NCBI GenBank assembly: GCA_009889585.1 | Contig: WUQV01000116.1 | Coordinates: forward strand, 1 to 6,241 | Length of the DNA stretch: 6,241 nucleotides | Origin: Candidatus Bathyarchaeota archaeon | GTDB lineage: Archaea > Thermoproteota > Bathyarchaeia > Bathyarchaeales > WUQV01 | Direction: 5' to 3' | In this document: positions 1 through 5,682 of the stretch, in pieces | Position numbering within the stretch: the first letter of the stretch is position 1 | Layout of the letters: every line of letters begins with the position of its first letter | Notes under the pieces: model-generated | What the model saw: the letters and a program-made list of their open reading frames with translations, nothing else | What the model was told of the DNA's origin: nothing | The model's database searches: none | Program-made: the position numbers and the translations under genes

Positions 1-426
1 CCTTTCACCTCAGAAGGGAAGGCCGAACTGGTTGTAGAAGAGCAAAATAGATTCGCTGTAAAATGGAGCCTCATCATCTGCGACTTCTACGCCATAGGAT
101 ATGAGAATATAGCTAGGCTTTGTTCAGCTGCAACTGGTTGGAACCTAAGTGTAAATGATGTGAAGATTATCGGAGAGAGGATATGGAACCTAACGAGGCT
201 TATCAACGTAAGGGAGGGCTTTAAGAGGAAGGATGATACGCTGCCCATCAGAATGTCGGAGGATCCGTTGCCAAGCGGTAGAGCAAAAGGGCATGTCGTG
301 AAAAAAGAGGATTTTGAGAAAATGTTAAGTGAGTATTATAAGATCCGTGGTTGGGACGAAAACGGAATACCAACGAAGACAAAGCTTATGGAGCTAAGTT
401 TAAGTGAAGCTTATGAAGAAAAATAA
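1..426 (+). CDS. Aldehyde:ferredoxin oxidoreductase, C-terminal part (5'-truncated by window edge)
   Basis: Frame 1 is open from the first base to TAA at 424-426, giving the last 141 residues of a protein of about 600. An internal GTG at 160 is not the start, because homologous sequence continues upstream. The family oxidises aldehydes to carboxylic acids with a tungsten (or molybdenum) bis-pterin and one [4Fe-4S] cluster, reducing ferredoxin in the cytoplasm. Visible family signs: SLIICDFYA (visible residues 23-31), whose Cys27 matches the fourth cluster ligand; GERIWNLTRLINVREGF; KDDTLPIR; and the closing segment MLSEYYKIRGWDENGIPT. The other three cluster cysteines lie outside the window. 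One oddity: the position usually Asp in the D-x-x-x-x-C pterin motif is Trp22. The subfamily (AOR, FOR, GAPOR, WOR) cannot be set from this part. It converges on the aminotransferase gene, so the two are not co-transcribed. The family call is firm; the substrate is unknown. Confidence 0.93.
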   Translation, partial: PFTSEGKAELVVEEQNRFAVKWSLIICDFYAIGYENIARLCSAATGWNLSVNDVKIIGERIWNLTRLINVREGFKRKDDTLPIRMSEDPLPSGRAKGHVVKKEDFEKMLSEYYKIRGWDENGIPTKTKLMELSLSEAYEEK

Positions 427-431
427 AAAGG
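415..431 (-). terminator. T-rich terminator of the aminotransferase gene
   Basis: Read on the - strand, the bases just past the aminotransferase stop give CTTTTTATTTTTCTTC, two T5 runs separated by one A. Archaeal RNA polymerase terminates on such T-tracts without needing a hairpin. The site lies 13-29 bases beyond the stop codon at 444 and overlaps the last codons of the convergent AOR gene. No comparable T-tract is seen on the + strand for the AOR transcript, so the two convergent transcripts may overlap. Confidence 0.6.
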
Positions 432-443
432 AAAGTGCCTCTC

Positions 444-1838
444 TTAACTTCTTCCGCTAGCTATTTCCTTAGCAACAGCTTCGAATACTTCTAGCCCCTT
501 ATCCACTAATTCCCGATCGATTATAAGAGGCGGAGCTATTCTTATCGTAGACATCCCACCAGTTATCATTAAGACCCCCCTCTTCCAAGCCCTTGTGATG
601 AACTCCTTGGCCTCGGTAGACGCTGGCTCCTTCGTTTTCAAATCCCTAACGAGCTCAACGCCGATCATCAACCCTCTACCTCTAACGTCACCTATCACCG
701 GGTTACCCTCTTGTATCTCCTTAAGCCTCTTTAACATATAATCGCCTATCCTTGCAGCGTTTTCAACAAGCCTCTCCTCCTCTATTACATCAAGAACCGC
801 CATTGCAGCAGCACATGATACAGGATTACCGCCAGTAGTGACGCAATGAGCGCCAGGCCCCCAATCCATTATCTCCGCCTTTGCCATCGTAACGCTAAGT
901 GGCATGCATCCACCACCTATCGCCTTAGCCATCGTCATAACATCCGGTATTATGCCTTCATGTTCTACAGCCCACATCTTTCCCGTCCTCCCTACGCCAG
1001 TATGGATTTCGTCAACGATCATCAACAAGCCGTACTTATCTGCAAGCTTCTTTAATCGTTGTAAGTAGCCCTTAGGCGGAGGAATGTAGCCGAATTCTCC
1101 TAAGATTGGCTCCACCACGAAGCCCACTGTATCCTCCGGTGGAACGTACCTGCTTAGAACCCATTCGTCTATGAAGTCTACGCACCAAAAGTTGCACTCA
1201 GGATATGTCATCTTAAATACGCATCTATAGCAGTAGGCGTAGGGGACGTGGGTAACGCCATACATTAGAGGATGGAAGTACCTTTTATGAGCTGGGCTGC
1301 CTCCGGCTAGGGCTATAGATCCATGAGTCCTGCCGTGAAAGGCCCCTATGAATGCTATGAAAAGTTGCCTTTTCGTATGCCACTTCGTCGCCTTTAAAGC
1401 CGCTTCCACAGCCTCAGTGCCGCTGTTGGCGAAGAAGAACTTCTTCGGGAAATTGCCCGGCGTTATCTTGGCAAGCCTTTCAGCAAGTTGTACCGGCTCC
1501 GTATAATAAAAGTCCGTATAGGAGTAATGCATGAATTTCGCGCATTTCTCTTGAATCGCCTTAACGACCTTGGGATGACATTGTCCAACGTTTAAAACGG
1601 CTATCCCTGAGTTAAAGTCGATGTACTCGTTCCCGTCGACATCTCTGACGATAGCGCCTTCACCACCTTCAACGACGAGCGGATAGTAAAAGGGGCGGTT
1701 ATAAGGTGAGAGAACTGCTTTATCACGTTTAACCCACTCAAGGGACTTAGGCCCTGGAGGCTCCACGATTATGTTTGGGATTCTCCTACCGACCAACGGG
1801 ATCGCCTCGTCCGTTAGATGAGAGAATCCTACGTACAT
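444..1838 (-). CDS. Class III (ornithine/GABA/acetylornithine-type) PLP aminotransferase
   Basis: A 464-residue cytoplasmic PLP enzyme of the fold-type I class III group, close to the usual 440-460. Landmarks in order: IIVEPPGPKS at 23-32, a lead typical of archaeal ornithine/broad-range aminotransferases and their amino-acid racemase cousins; SGTEAVEAALKA at 139-150 (phosphate cup); FHGRTHGS at 168-174; VDEIHTGVGRTG at 275-286, with Asp276 for the pyridine nitrogen; Lys305 in AKAIGGG as Schiff-base lysine; TTGGNP at 334-339; Arg433 in TIRIAPPL for the substrate carboxylate. His279 replaces the common Gln. Four cysteines (203, 206, 215, 219) form a possible metal site. The ATG at 1838 is the furthest upstream, since a TAA lies in frame 9 bases before it; no strong Shine-Dalgarno is present. 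Likely reaction: transfer of a terminal amino group from ornithine, lysine or 4-aminobutyrate to 2-oxoglutarate. Racemase activity or another amine cannot be excluded. Confidence 0.93.
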   Translation of the reverse strand: MYVGFSHLTDEAIPLVGRRIPNIIVEPPGPKSLEWVKRDKAVLSPYNRPFYYPLVVEGGEGAIVRDVDGNEYIDFNSGIAVLNVGQCHPKVVKAIQEKCAKFMHYSYTDFYYTEPVQLAERLAKITPGNFPKKFFFANSGTEAVEAALKATKWHTKRQLFIAFIGAFHGRTHGSIALAGGSPAHKRYFHPLMYGVTHVPYAYCYRCVFKMTYPECNFWCVDFIDEWVLSRYVPPEDTVGFVVEPILGEFGYIPPPKGYLQRLKKLADKYGLLMIVDEIHTGVGRTGKMWAVEHEGIIPDVMTMAKAIGGGCMPLSVTMAKAEIMDWGPGAHCVTTGGNPVSCAAAMAVLDVIEEERLVENAARIGDYMLKRLKEIQEGNPVIGDVRGRGLMIGVELVRDLKTKEPASTEAKEFITRAWKRGVLMITGGMSTIRIAPPLIIDRELVDKGLEVFEAVAKEIASGRS

Positions 1839-1859
1839 ATTTCCTTATCGCTTCGAGTT

Positions 1860-1867
1860 CTAAAATG
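1860..1867 (-). promoter_or_regulatory. Possible TATA box of the aminotransferase gene
   Basis: On the - strand this reads CATTTTAG, a weak match to the archaeal TATA box. Its centre is about 26 bases before the ATG at 1838. That spacing would place transcription at or next to the start codon, fitting a leaderless mRNA and the lack of a clear Shine-Dalgarno. Confidence 0.3.
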
Positions 1868-1924
1868 TCCTGTGAGTAATTTTCACTAACGATCGACCCG
1901 TTTAATGTTAAAGCGATGGCTTCA

Positions 1925-2146
1925 TGAGGGCGGAAGCTTAGAGACCCTTTTAACGAGCCGCAGGGATCGACAAGCAGCTAAGACCTTAAGCTGCGCTCTC
2001 CTAAGGGCTCGGAGCATGGCCAGACGACCTAACAGGGCTCGATGAGGCACGTGCATAGATGCCGCTAACGCGCGCTCAAACTGATTGCTCATGCGAGCTT
2101 CAGTAGAAGTTCACAGGGATGCGGTAGAGGCCGACAGCGCGTTTTT
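1925..2146 (+). ncRNA. Candidate structured RNA in a GC-rich intergenic island
   Basis: This stretch has no convincing gene. Its core (1945-2140) is roughly 55-60% G+C, while the bases from 2147 on are strongly AT-rich. In thermophiles such islands often mark structured RNA. Possible stems: GCAGCT 1974-1979 with AGCTGC 1989-1994; CTCC 1998-2001 with GGAG 2011-2014; GGCA 2046-2049 with TGCC 2060-2063; a two-part hairpin with ACTGA 2080-2084 / TCAGT 2100-2104 enclosing GCTC 2087-2090 / GAGC 2095-2098; and AACGCGC 2067-2073 with GCGCGTT 2137-2143, which closes around that hairpin. Five T at 2142-2146 would end a + strand transcript. I looked for and did not find conserved motifs of tRNA, 5S rRNA, SRP RNA or RNase P RNA. 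It could instead be a decayed gene. Ends are approximate and the strand is inferred from the T-tract. Confidence 0.25.
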
Positions 2147-2367
2147 CCATTTAAAAGGCGCTTTCTCATATATCGCCATTAGATATGGGCTGATTTGAAA
2201 AATAGGCGCGAAAATGGCATCGATTTAATGCAAATCTGAGGATTTAAGTTAATATACATTCATCTTAACGTATACTCGACAAAACTGAAAATAGACAAAA
2301 TAAGTTGGTTCACTTACATGCAGAAGCGTAAAATATGCTATTTTGTGATGCCAATATGACGAAAAAC
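2147..2367. other. AT-rich intergenic stretch upstream of the first lysine-dehydrogenase-like gene
   Basis: No gene is supported on either strand; reading frames are short and broken. The base composition drops sharply in G+C relative to the preceding island. The stretch is best read as promoter-proximal DNA for the + strand gene beginning at 2394; its only clear structure is the small inverted repeat at 2330-2344. Confidence 0.5.
2330..2344. promoter_or_regulatory. Inverted repeat, possible operator
   Basis: AAAATA-TGC-TATTTT is a perfect inverted repeat with a 3-base spacer. It lies about 24 bases upstream of the TATA box at 2368-2376. An AT-rich dyad at this distance suits a dimeric helix-turn-helix activator such as the archaeal Lrp/AsnC family, which often controls amino-acid genes. 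In AT-rich DNA a 6-base dyad can also arise by chance. Confidence 0.25.
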
Positions 2368-2376
2368 TTAAATATA
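2368..2376 (+). promoter_or_regulatory. TATA box of the first lysine-dehydrogenase-like gene
   Basis: TTAAATATA is a good archaeal TATA box. With the usual 22-27 bases from box centre to transcript start, transcription begins at about 2394-2399. That is either at the GTG of 2394 (leaderless) or just ahead of the in-frame ATG at 2406. No Shine-Dalgarno precedes either codon, so a leaderless or near-leaderless mRNA is expected. Confidence 0.55.
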
Positions 2377-2393
2377 ATGAATCATCCAGTTAT

Positions 2394-3665
2394 GTGGCGA
2401 AGCGTATGAATTTTAGCGTCCTCATCATAGGGTGTGGTGCTCAAGGAAGGGTTATCTCTACTCATATGGCTAGAGCGTCAGAGGTAGATGAAATAAGGCT
2501 TAGTGATATAAACTTAGAATTATGTAGGCGATATGCAAATTGGTTGAAAAGCGATAAACTATCTGTACATAAGGTTGATGCAAATAATGTTGATGAAATA
2601 ACATCTCTTGCAAAAGGGGTGGATGTGGTAGTAAATGCAGTTGAGCCAAGGTTTAATCTTAAAATAATGGATGCAGCTTTACATAGTGGGGCGAATTATA
2701 TAGATCTTGCATTTGGCCCTCCATATGAAAACTTCGATAAAGAGTTGGAGAGAAGTGATAAGTTTAAGGATATAGGACGAACTGCCTTAACAGCTACTGG
2801 GGCTACTCCAGGACTTACGAACGTAGTTGCAGCATATGCTGTAGATAAGCTCGATAGCGTAAGCGATATATTAATAAGGAGTTACGATACGATTGAGACT
2901 AAGGAACCCATATCTGATTGGTCTCCAGCGACGTTCTTAGCTGATTGCTTAGAGGAAGCTGTAATATTTGAGGATGGAAAGTTTAAAAAGGTTCCTCCAT
3001 TTAGTGGAGAGGAGATATATACGTTCCCTGATCCAGCCATAGGAAGGCAAACGGTTTATTATCATGCACATGAGGAACCGTATACGCTAGGGCGTTTCAT
3101 AGGTAAGGGCTTAAGAAATGTGAACTTCAAATACGGCTCTCCAGAAATTACCGTGCTTAAGTCGTTATGGGAGCGCAGTATCATAAGCGATAAGCCCGTA
3201 AGCGTTAAGGGCATCACAGTCATCCCACGTGACCTTTATCTTGCGTTGACTCCACCGACCGTAACCATGGAGGAGTTAAAGCACAAACTCGAAACTGGCA
3301 TTATCATCGATTCACATGCGATGGATGTAGTTGAAGTCATAGGGAAGAAGAATGGTAAGAACGTACGATATACCTTAATAATACCATACCCTAGCATTCA
3401 TGATGTACAAAGGACTATGCCTATCGCTACTCATTCATCTTATGTAACCAGCACTAACTGCTCCATTTTAACTAAGATGTTAGGTAGGGGGGAGATAAAA
3501 ACTACGGGCGTAATACCGCCTGAGCGTTTAGAGCCAAATGCAAGGAAAAGGTACATAGCTGAGTTAGCAGCTCAAGATCCACCGATAATCGTATATGAAA
3601 GGGTGGAAAGCCATTTACAACCCCCTCGTCTTCCCATTAAGGCCATCTTTCGCCTTACAGTTTGA
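2394..3665 (+). CDS. Saccharopine dehydrogenase-family oxidoreductase, L-lysine 6-dehydrogenase-like (paralogue 1)
   Basis: A 423-residue cytoplasmic NAD(P)-dependent oxidoreductase. The N-terminal Rossmann fold starts at NFSVLIIGCGAQGRV, with Gly13, Gly15 and Gly18 as the dinucleotide loop. Asp38 ends the second strand, which favours NAD over NADP. VDVVVNAVEPRFN (77-88), TGATPGLTN (135-143), KVPPFSGEEIYTFPDP (199-214) and the closing GRGEIKTTGVIPPE segment (364-377) recur in the neighbouring paralogue and in L-lysine 6-dehydrogenases as I recall them. Those enzymes oxidatively deaminate the epsilon-amino group of lysine to 2-aminoadipate 6-semialdehyde. Another amino acid or diamine is possible. 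The last 15-20 residues run past the usual family end. The GTG at 2394 gives the longest form; the ATG at 2406 fits the fold start and the promoter equally well. It is tail to tail with paralogue 2, 6 bases apart. The family is secure; the substrate is inferred. Confidence 0.9.
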   Translation: MAKRMNFSVLIIGCGAQGRVISTHMARASEVDEIRLSDINLELCRRYANWLKSDKLSVHKVDANNVDEITSLAKGVDVVVNAVEPRFNLKIMDAALHSGANYIDLAFGPPYENFDKELERSDKFKDIGRTALTATGATPGLTNVVAAYAVDKLDSVSDILIRSYDTIETKEPISDWSPATFLADCLEEAVIFEDGKFKKVPPFSGEEIYTFPDPAIGRQTVYYHAHEEPYTLGRFIGKGLRNVNFKYGSPEITVLKSLWERSIISDKPVSVKGITVIPRDLYLALTPPTVTMEELKHKLETGIIIDSHAMDVVEVIGKKNGKNVRYTLIIPYPSIHDVQRTMPIATHSSYVTSTNCSILTKMLGRGEIKTTGVIPPERLEPNARKRYIAELAAQDPPIIVYERVESHLQPPRLPIKAIFRLTV

Positions 3666-3671
3666 GAATTT

Positions 3672-4826
3672 TCACTCCTGCTCTTCTTTTACGATCCTTC
3701 GTTTAATCACTATGCCCCTCTTTGCCAACTTGGCCATAAACATCTTTGGCTCTATACATGTCTCTGGTGGTAAAACTCCAACCTCCTTTATTTCATCTTT
3801 AGCGAGCATTTGAGAAGCTATTGACAAAGGTATTCCAGTAGAATATGCTGTAGCACTTACACCCCATGGCTCATAGTTTTTACAAACGAAATAACATGCT
3901 ACTTCAGCAGGTACTCCATCTTTATCTCCTCTTGTAATTACAACTATTGATGTATAATCTTTCACAGCCTCTATCTCTGAAGGAATAGAGGAAGTTAATG
4001 CTAATAATAAATCCCTAGGCGATATTTTCACCCCCTTAACATCAATAGGCTCCTTACTTGTAAGGCCTAGCTCGTTTAACATCTTCATCATTTTGACAAA
4101 ATTCTCATCAAGAGCTACCTTAAAGTCCACCTCCTTAACCCCCTCTATGAATTTAGGAAGCGTTGCTATCTCTGAATGTAATGCATAATAGCATTTACGC
4201 TTCCCTACTGGTTCTGGGAAATTGAAAACCTCCTCTCCAGAAAGAGGGGGAACCTTTTCATACCTTCCATGACGAAATACAACTGGTTCTAACGTATACT
4301 CATCTAGAATCGTAGGGACAGAATATTTAAACATTATCGGAGCAAGTGTGAGTTCACCATCCCTAATGTGTATTTCGTCGACGCGATCTAACGTGTTGGC
4401 AGAATGCCTTGCCATGATATTAGATATGCCCGGATCCTCTCCTATGCCGAGTATAGCGGTTATTCCAACTTCCCTTGCCTCTTCATCATATTCTAATTGC
4501 TTAAGTGTCATATAATATAGCCCGCCGAGGTCAGCATAATCTATGCCGACCTCTATAGCAGCAGTCATGACATGAAGATTTAATTCATAATAAGTAGCAT
4601 TTGCAACGACATCAACATTCCTCATCACCCTTCTTAATTCGTCTTTATCCCTTACATCTACTTTTTGTACAGTTAACTTATCACTACCTAACCTTGTTGC
4701 GAGTTTCCTTGCCCTCTCTATAGCAATATCTCCACATATTACCTCTTCAATATCATCAACCTCTATTAAGTCTCTAATCGTTACTGATCCCATAGCTCCC
4801 GCTCCACCTAGCACTAAAATCCTCAT
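3672..4826 (-). CDS. L-lysine 6-dehydrogenase-like oxidoreductase, saccharopine dehydrogenase family (paralogue 2)
   Basis: At 384 residues this is about the length of characterised bacterial L-lysine 6-dehydrogenases, and it resembles them along its whole length, judged from memory. It would convert lysine plus NAD to 2-aminoadipate 6-semialdehyde, NADH and ammonia in the cytoplasm. The Rossmann start MRILVLGGAGAMGS holds Gly8, Gly10 and Gly13; Asp33 ends strand two (NAD preference). VDVVANATYYELN (71-83), DYADLGG (96-102), GIGEDPGISN (127-136), KVPPLSGEEVFNFPEP (191-206), ISPRDLLLAL (268-277) and EVGVLPPE (348-355) mark the family. Paralogue 1 matches these blocks with clear divergence between them, so this is an old duplication, not a recent copy. 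The ATG at 4826 is preceded by AGGTGA four bases upstream, which fixes the start. Saccharopine reductase-like or another amine dehydrogenase role is the main alternative. Confidence 0.92.
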   Translation of the reverse strand: MRILVLGGAGAMGSVTIRDLIEVDDIEEVICGDIAIERARKLATRLGSDKLTVQKVDVRDKDELRRVMRNVDVVANATYYELNLHVMTAAIEVGIDYADLGGLYYMTLKQLEYDEEAREVGITAILGIGEDPGISNIMARHSANTLDRVDEIHIRDGELTLAPIMFKYSVPTILDEYTLEPVVFRHGRYEKVPPLSGEEVFNFPEPVGKRKCYYALHSEIATLPKFIEGVKEVDFKVALDENFVKMMKMLNELGLTSKEPIDVKGVKISPRDLLLALTSSIPSEIEAVKDYTSIVVITRGDKDGVPAEVACYFVCKNYEPWGVSATAYSTGIPLSIASQMLAKDEIKEVGVLPPETCIEPKMFMAKLAKRGIVIKRRIVKEEQE

Positions 4827-4830
4827 TAAC

Positions 4831-4836
4831 TCACCT
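4831..4836 (-). promoter_or_regulatory. Ribosome binding site of paralogue 2
   Basis: The - strand reads AGGTGA-GTTA-ATG, a strong archaeal Shine-Dalgarno with a 4-base spacer, which supports the start at 4826. Its presence contrasts with paralogue 1, which has none. Confidence 0.7.
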
Positions 4837-4858
4837 TATGCCTCTATCGCTCGCTGGG

Positions 4859-4866
4859 ATAAAAGC
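4859..4866 (-). promoter_or_regulatory. Possible TATA box of paralogue 2
   Basis: On the - strand this reads GCTTTTAT, a moderate TATA match. Transcription about 26 bases on would start near 4836, leaving a leader of about 10 bases that just includes the AGGTGA ribosome site. The fit of spacing is good; the box itself is weak. Confidence 0.35.
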
Positions 4867-4877
4867 TTAATATGTAA

Positions 4878-5288
4878 GGTGTTATAGCCGAGAAACGACT
4901 TAGGCAGAGGAGGGGGTTGCGTAAAGGTCAAGGCATTTTAGAGCAAATGTAAGAGGCTCTTTGGTTTAGGAAGGACTTCAACGCGAGGTCGAACTGGCTT
5001 AGGGGAATACAAGAAGAATGAAGTACAAATAGTTACTCACGAGAGGTTAGATTCACGAATTAAGCAATTGCTTGATGAACTTATGAGTGAAACGCCCAGG
5101 TTTCCTGTCGTTGGTAGTGAAACAGAGTTAACTGGCTAATCCCGCCATCCTAGGCTTAGAGCGGCCTTCAAATGAGGGAATGATTACAGGCGCTTAAGGA
5201 GGCTTTACAAAAAGTTATATGGGCTGGTGTCTTCAGACCTTTCGGTAATCATAAGATAAGCGGCTCGGAGTTAAGTTCAATCGCCTAG
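4878..5288 (+). pseudogene. Relic of an unrecognised protein gene, broken across three frames
   Basis: Protein-like sequence can be followed only by changing frame. Frame 3 reads on from 4878 past a TAA at 4950 to a TGA at 5019, including EALWFRKDFNARSNWLRG. Frame 1 is open from 4942 to TAA at 5137; the last 37 of its codons (from 5026) start QIVTHERLDSRIKQLL and run through PRFPVVGSETELTG. Frame 2 at 5132-5197 gives NPAILGLERPSNEGMITGA. Frame 3 at 5193-5288 includes LKEALQKVIWAGVFRPFG and SGSELSSIA before a TAG. Each junction shifts by the same +1 step. No start codon or ribosome site opens any piece as a real small gene. I do not recognise the family; the first half would be mostly helical. 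Since it lies just before a damaged mtrA homologue, it may be a lost partner gene. That it is a relic is fairly well supported; its ends are approximate. Confidence 0.5.
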
Positions 5289-5456
5289 AGCTCCCTTCGA
5301 TCGGTCTAAGGCCGTCAATTTGCTTCAACTTCGCCTTGAAGTCCCTCAGATGACAATTTACTAATGCCCTCCTCATTCTTTTCCTACTCTACGCATTAAA
5401 TCCCTATTCTACAATTCTTGATGATATTCCTCTACAAAATCTCCTCCTTCTGTTGG
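5233..5456 (-). other. Possible second, antisense gene relic
   Basis: On the - strand a 45-base open piece (5412-5456, beginning PTEGGDFVEEYHQEL) is followed by an in-frame TAG and then NRDLMRRVGKE. After a one-base shift, a 47-codon open stretch (5233-5376) follows, beginning MRRALVNCHLRDFKAKLKQI. The order of charged helical pieces is reminiscent of real protein. However, it overlaps the + strand relic at 5233-5288 and matches no family I know. It may be chance. Between it and the promoter at 5499 I see nothing else. Confidence 0.2.
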
Positions 5457-5498
5457 CTAAAAACGTGTAGAAGCGCTACGAGGATTATTGAACGCTAT

Positions 5499-5506
5499 TT
5501 TAAATA
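5499..5506 (+). promoter_or_regulatory. TATA box for the small cysteine-rich gene and mtrA
   Basis: TTTAAATA, within TTTTAAATAG, is a near-consensus archaeal TATA box. Transcription about 26 bases downstream would start near 5528, directly before the ribosome site at 5531-5540. This gives a short leader of about 19 bases and a coherent intact promoter. Confidence 0.6.
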
Positions 5507-5530
5507 GAAGAGCTCGCGCTACCTTAGTTA

Positions 5531-5540
5531 AAGGAGGTGA
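5531..5540 (+). promoter_or_regulatory. Strong ribosome binding site
   Basis: AAGGAGGTGA is nearly the full complement of the 16S rRNA 3' end. It decides between two in-frame ATG codons: 5541 abuts the site and is too close, while 5547 lies 6 bases away and is the better start. Confidence 0.75.
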
Positions 5541-5546
5541 ATGCTC

Positions 5547-5672
5547 ATGGCTAAGAAAGTTTGCCCTGAAACAGGTGAGAAAATAAACTTTCCGGACGAT
5601 TGTGTTGATTGTGAGTACTTAAAGCCCAAAGGGAAGGTCAAATGCTGCGTATCACCAAAGAAAAAGAAGTAG
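5547..5672 (+). CDS. Small cysteine-rich protein, 41 residues, possible metal-binding
   Basis: This short gene opens with MAKKVCPETGEK and ends in SPKKKK. It has five cysteines at 6, 19, 22, 33 and 34, in the pattern C-x12-C-x2-C-x10-CC, enough for one zinc or Fe-S site. No signal peptide or membrane segment is visible, and the lysine-rich tail makes it basic at the end. A good TATA box and an excellent Shine-Dalgarno make it more than a chance frame. I do not recognise the family. It ends 10 bases before the TTG start of the mtrA homologue, so both probably share one mRNA. By position it could assist methyl transfer or corrinoid chemistry, but nothing in the sequence shows this. It is intact although the genes on both sides are damaged. 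Confidence 0.7.
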   Translation: MAKKVCPETGEKINFPDDCVDCEYLKPKGKVKCCVSPKKKK

Positions 5673-5682
5673 ATGGTGCGAT

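Noticed and set aside
160..426. Independent 88-residue protein starting at GTG 160
   Set aside because: AOR family sequence, including a cluster-ligand cysteine, continues in the same frame to the window start; the GTG is internal.
846..1055. 69-codon + strand reading frame inside the aminotransferase gene
   Set aside because: It lies wholly antisense to the conserved class III aminotransferase core (including DEIHTG and AKAIGGG), has no ribosome site and has unlikely composition.
2038..2084. Possible box C/D guide RNA (GATGA near 2041, CTGA at 2081-2084)
   Set aside because: The C box is imperfect and no internal D' and C' boxes are found between them, so the pattern is too weak.
1922..2092. 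56-codon - strand frame in the GC-rich island (starts MSNQFERALAAS)
   Set aside because: No Shine-Dalgarno or promoter, strongly Arg/Leu/Ala-biased as expected of chance frames in GC-rich DNA, no recognisable family.
3595..3813. 72-codon + strand reading frame across the convergent gene ends
   Set aside because: It overlaps the end of paralogue 1 in another frame and is antisense to the end of paralogue 2, both well supported; no start signal.
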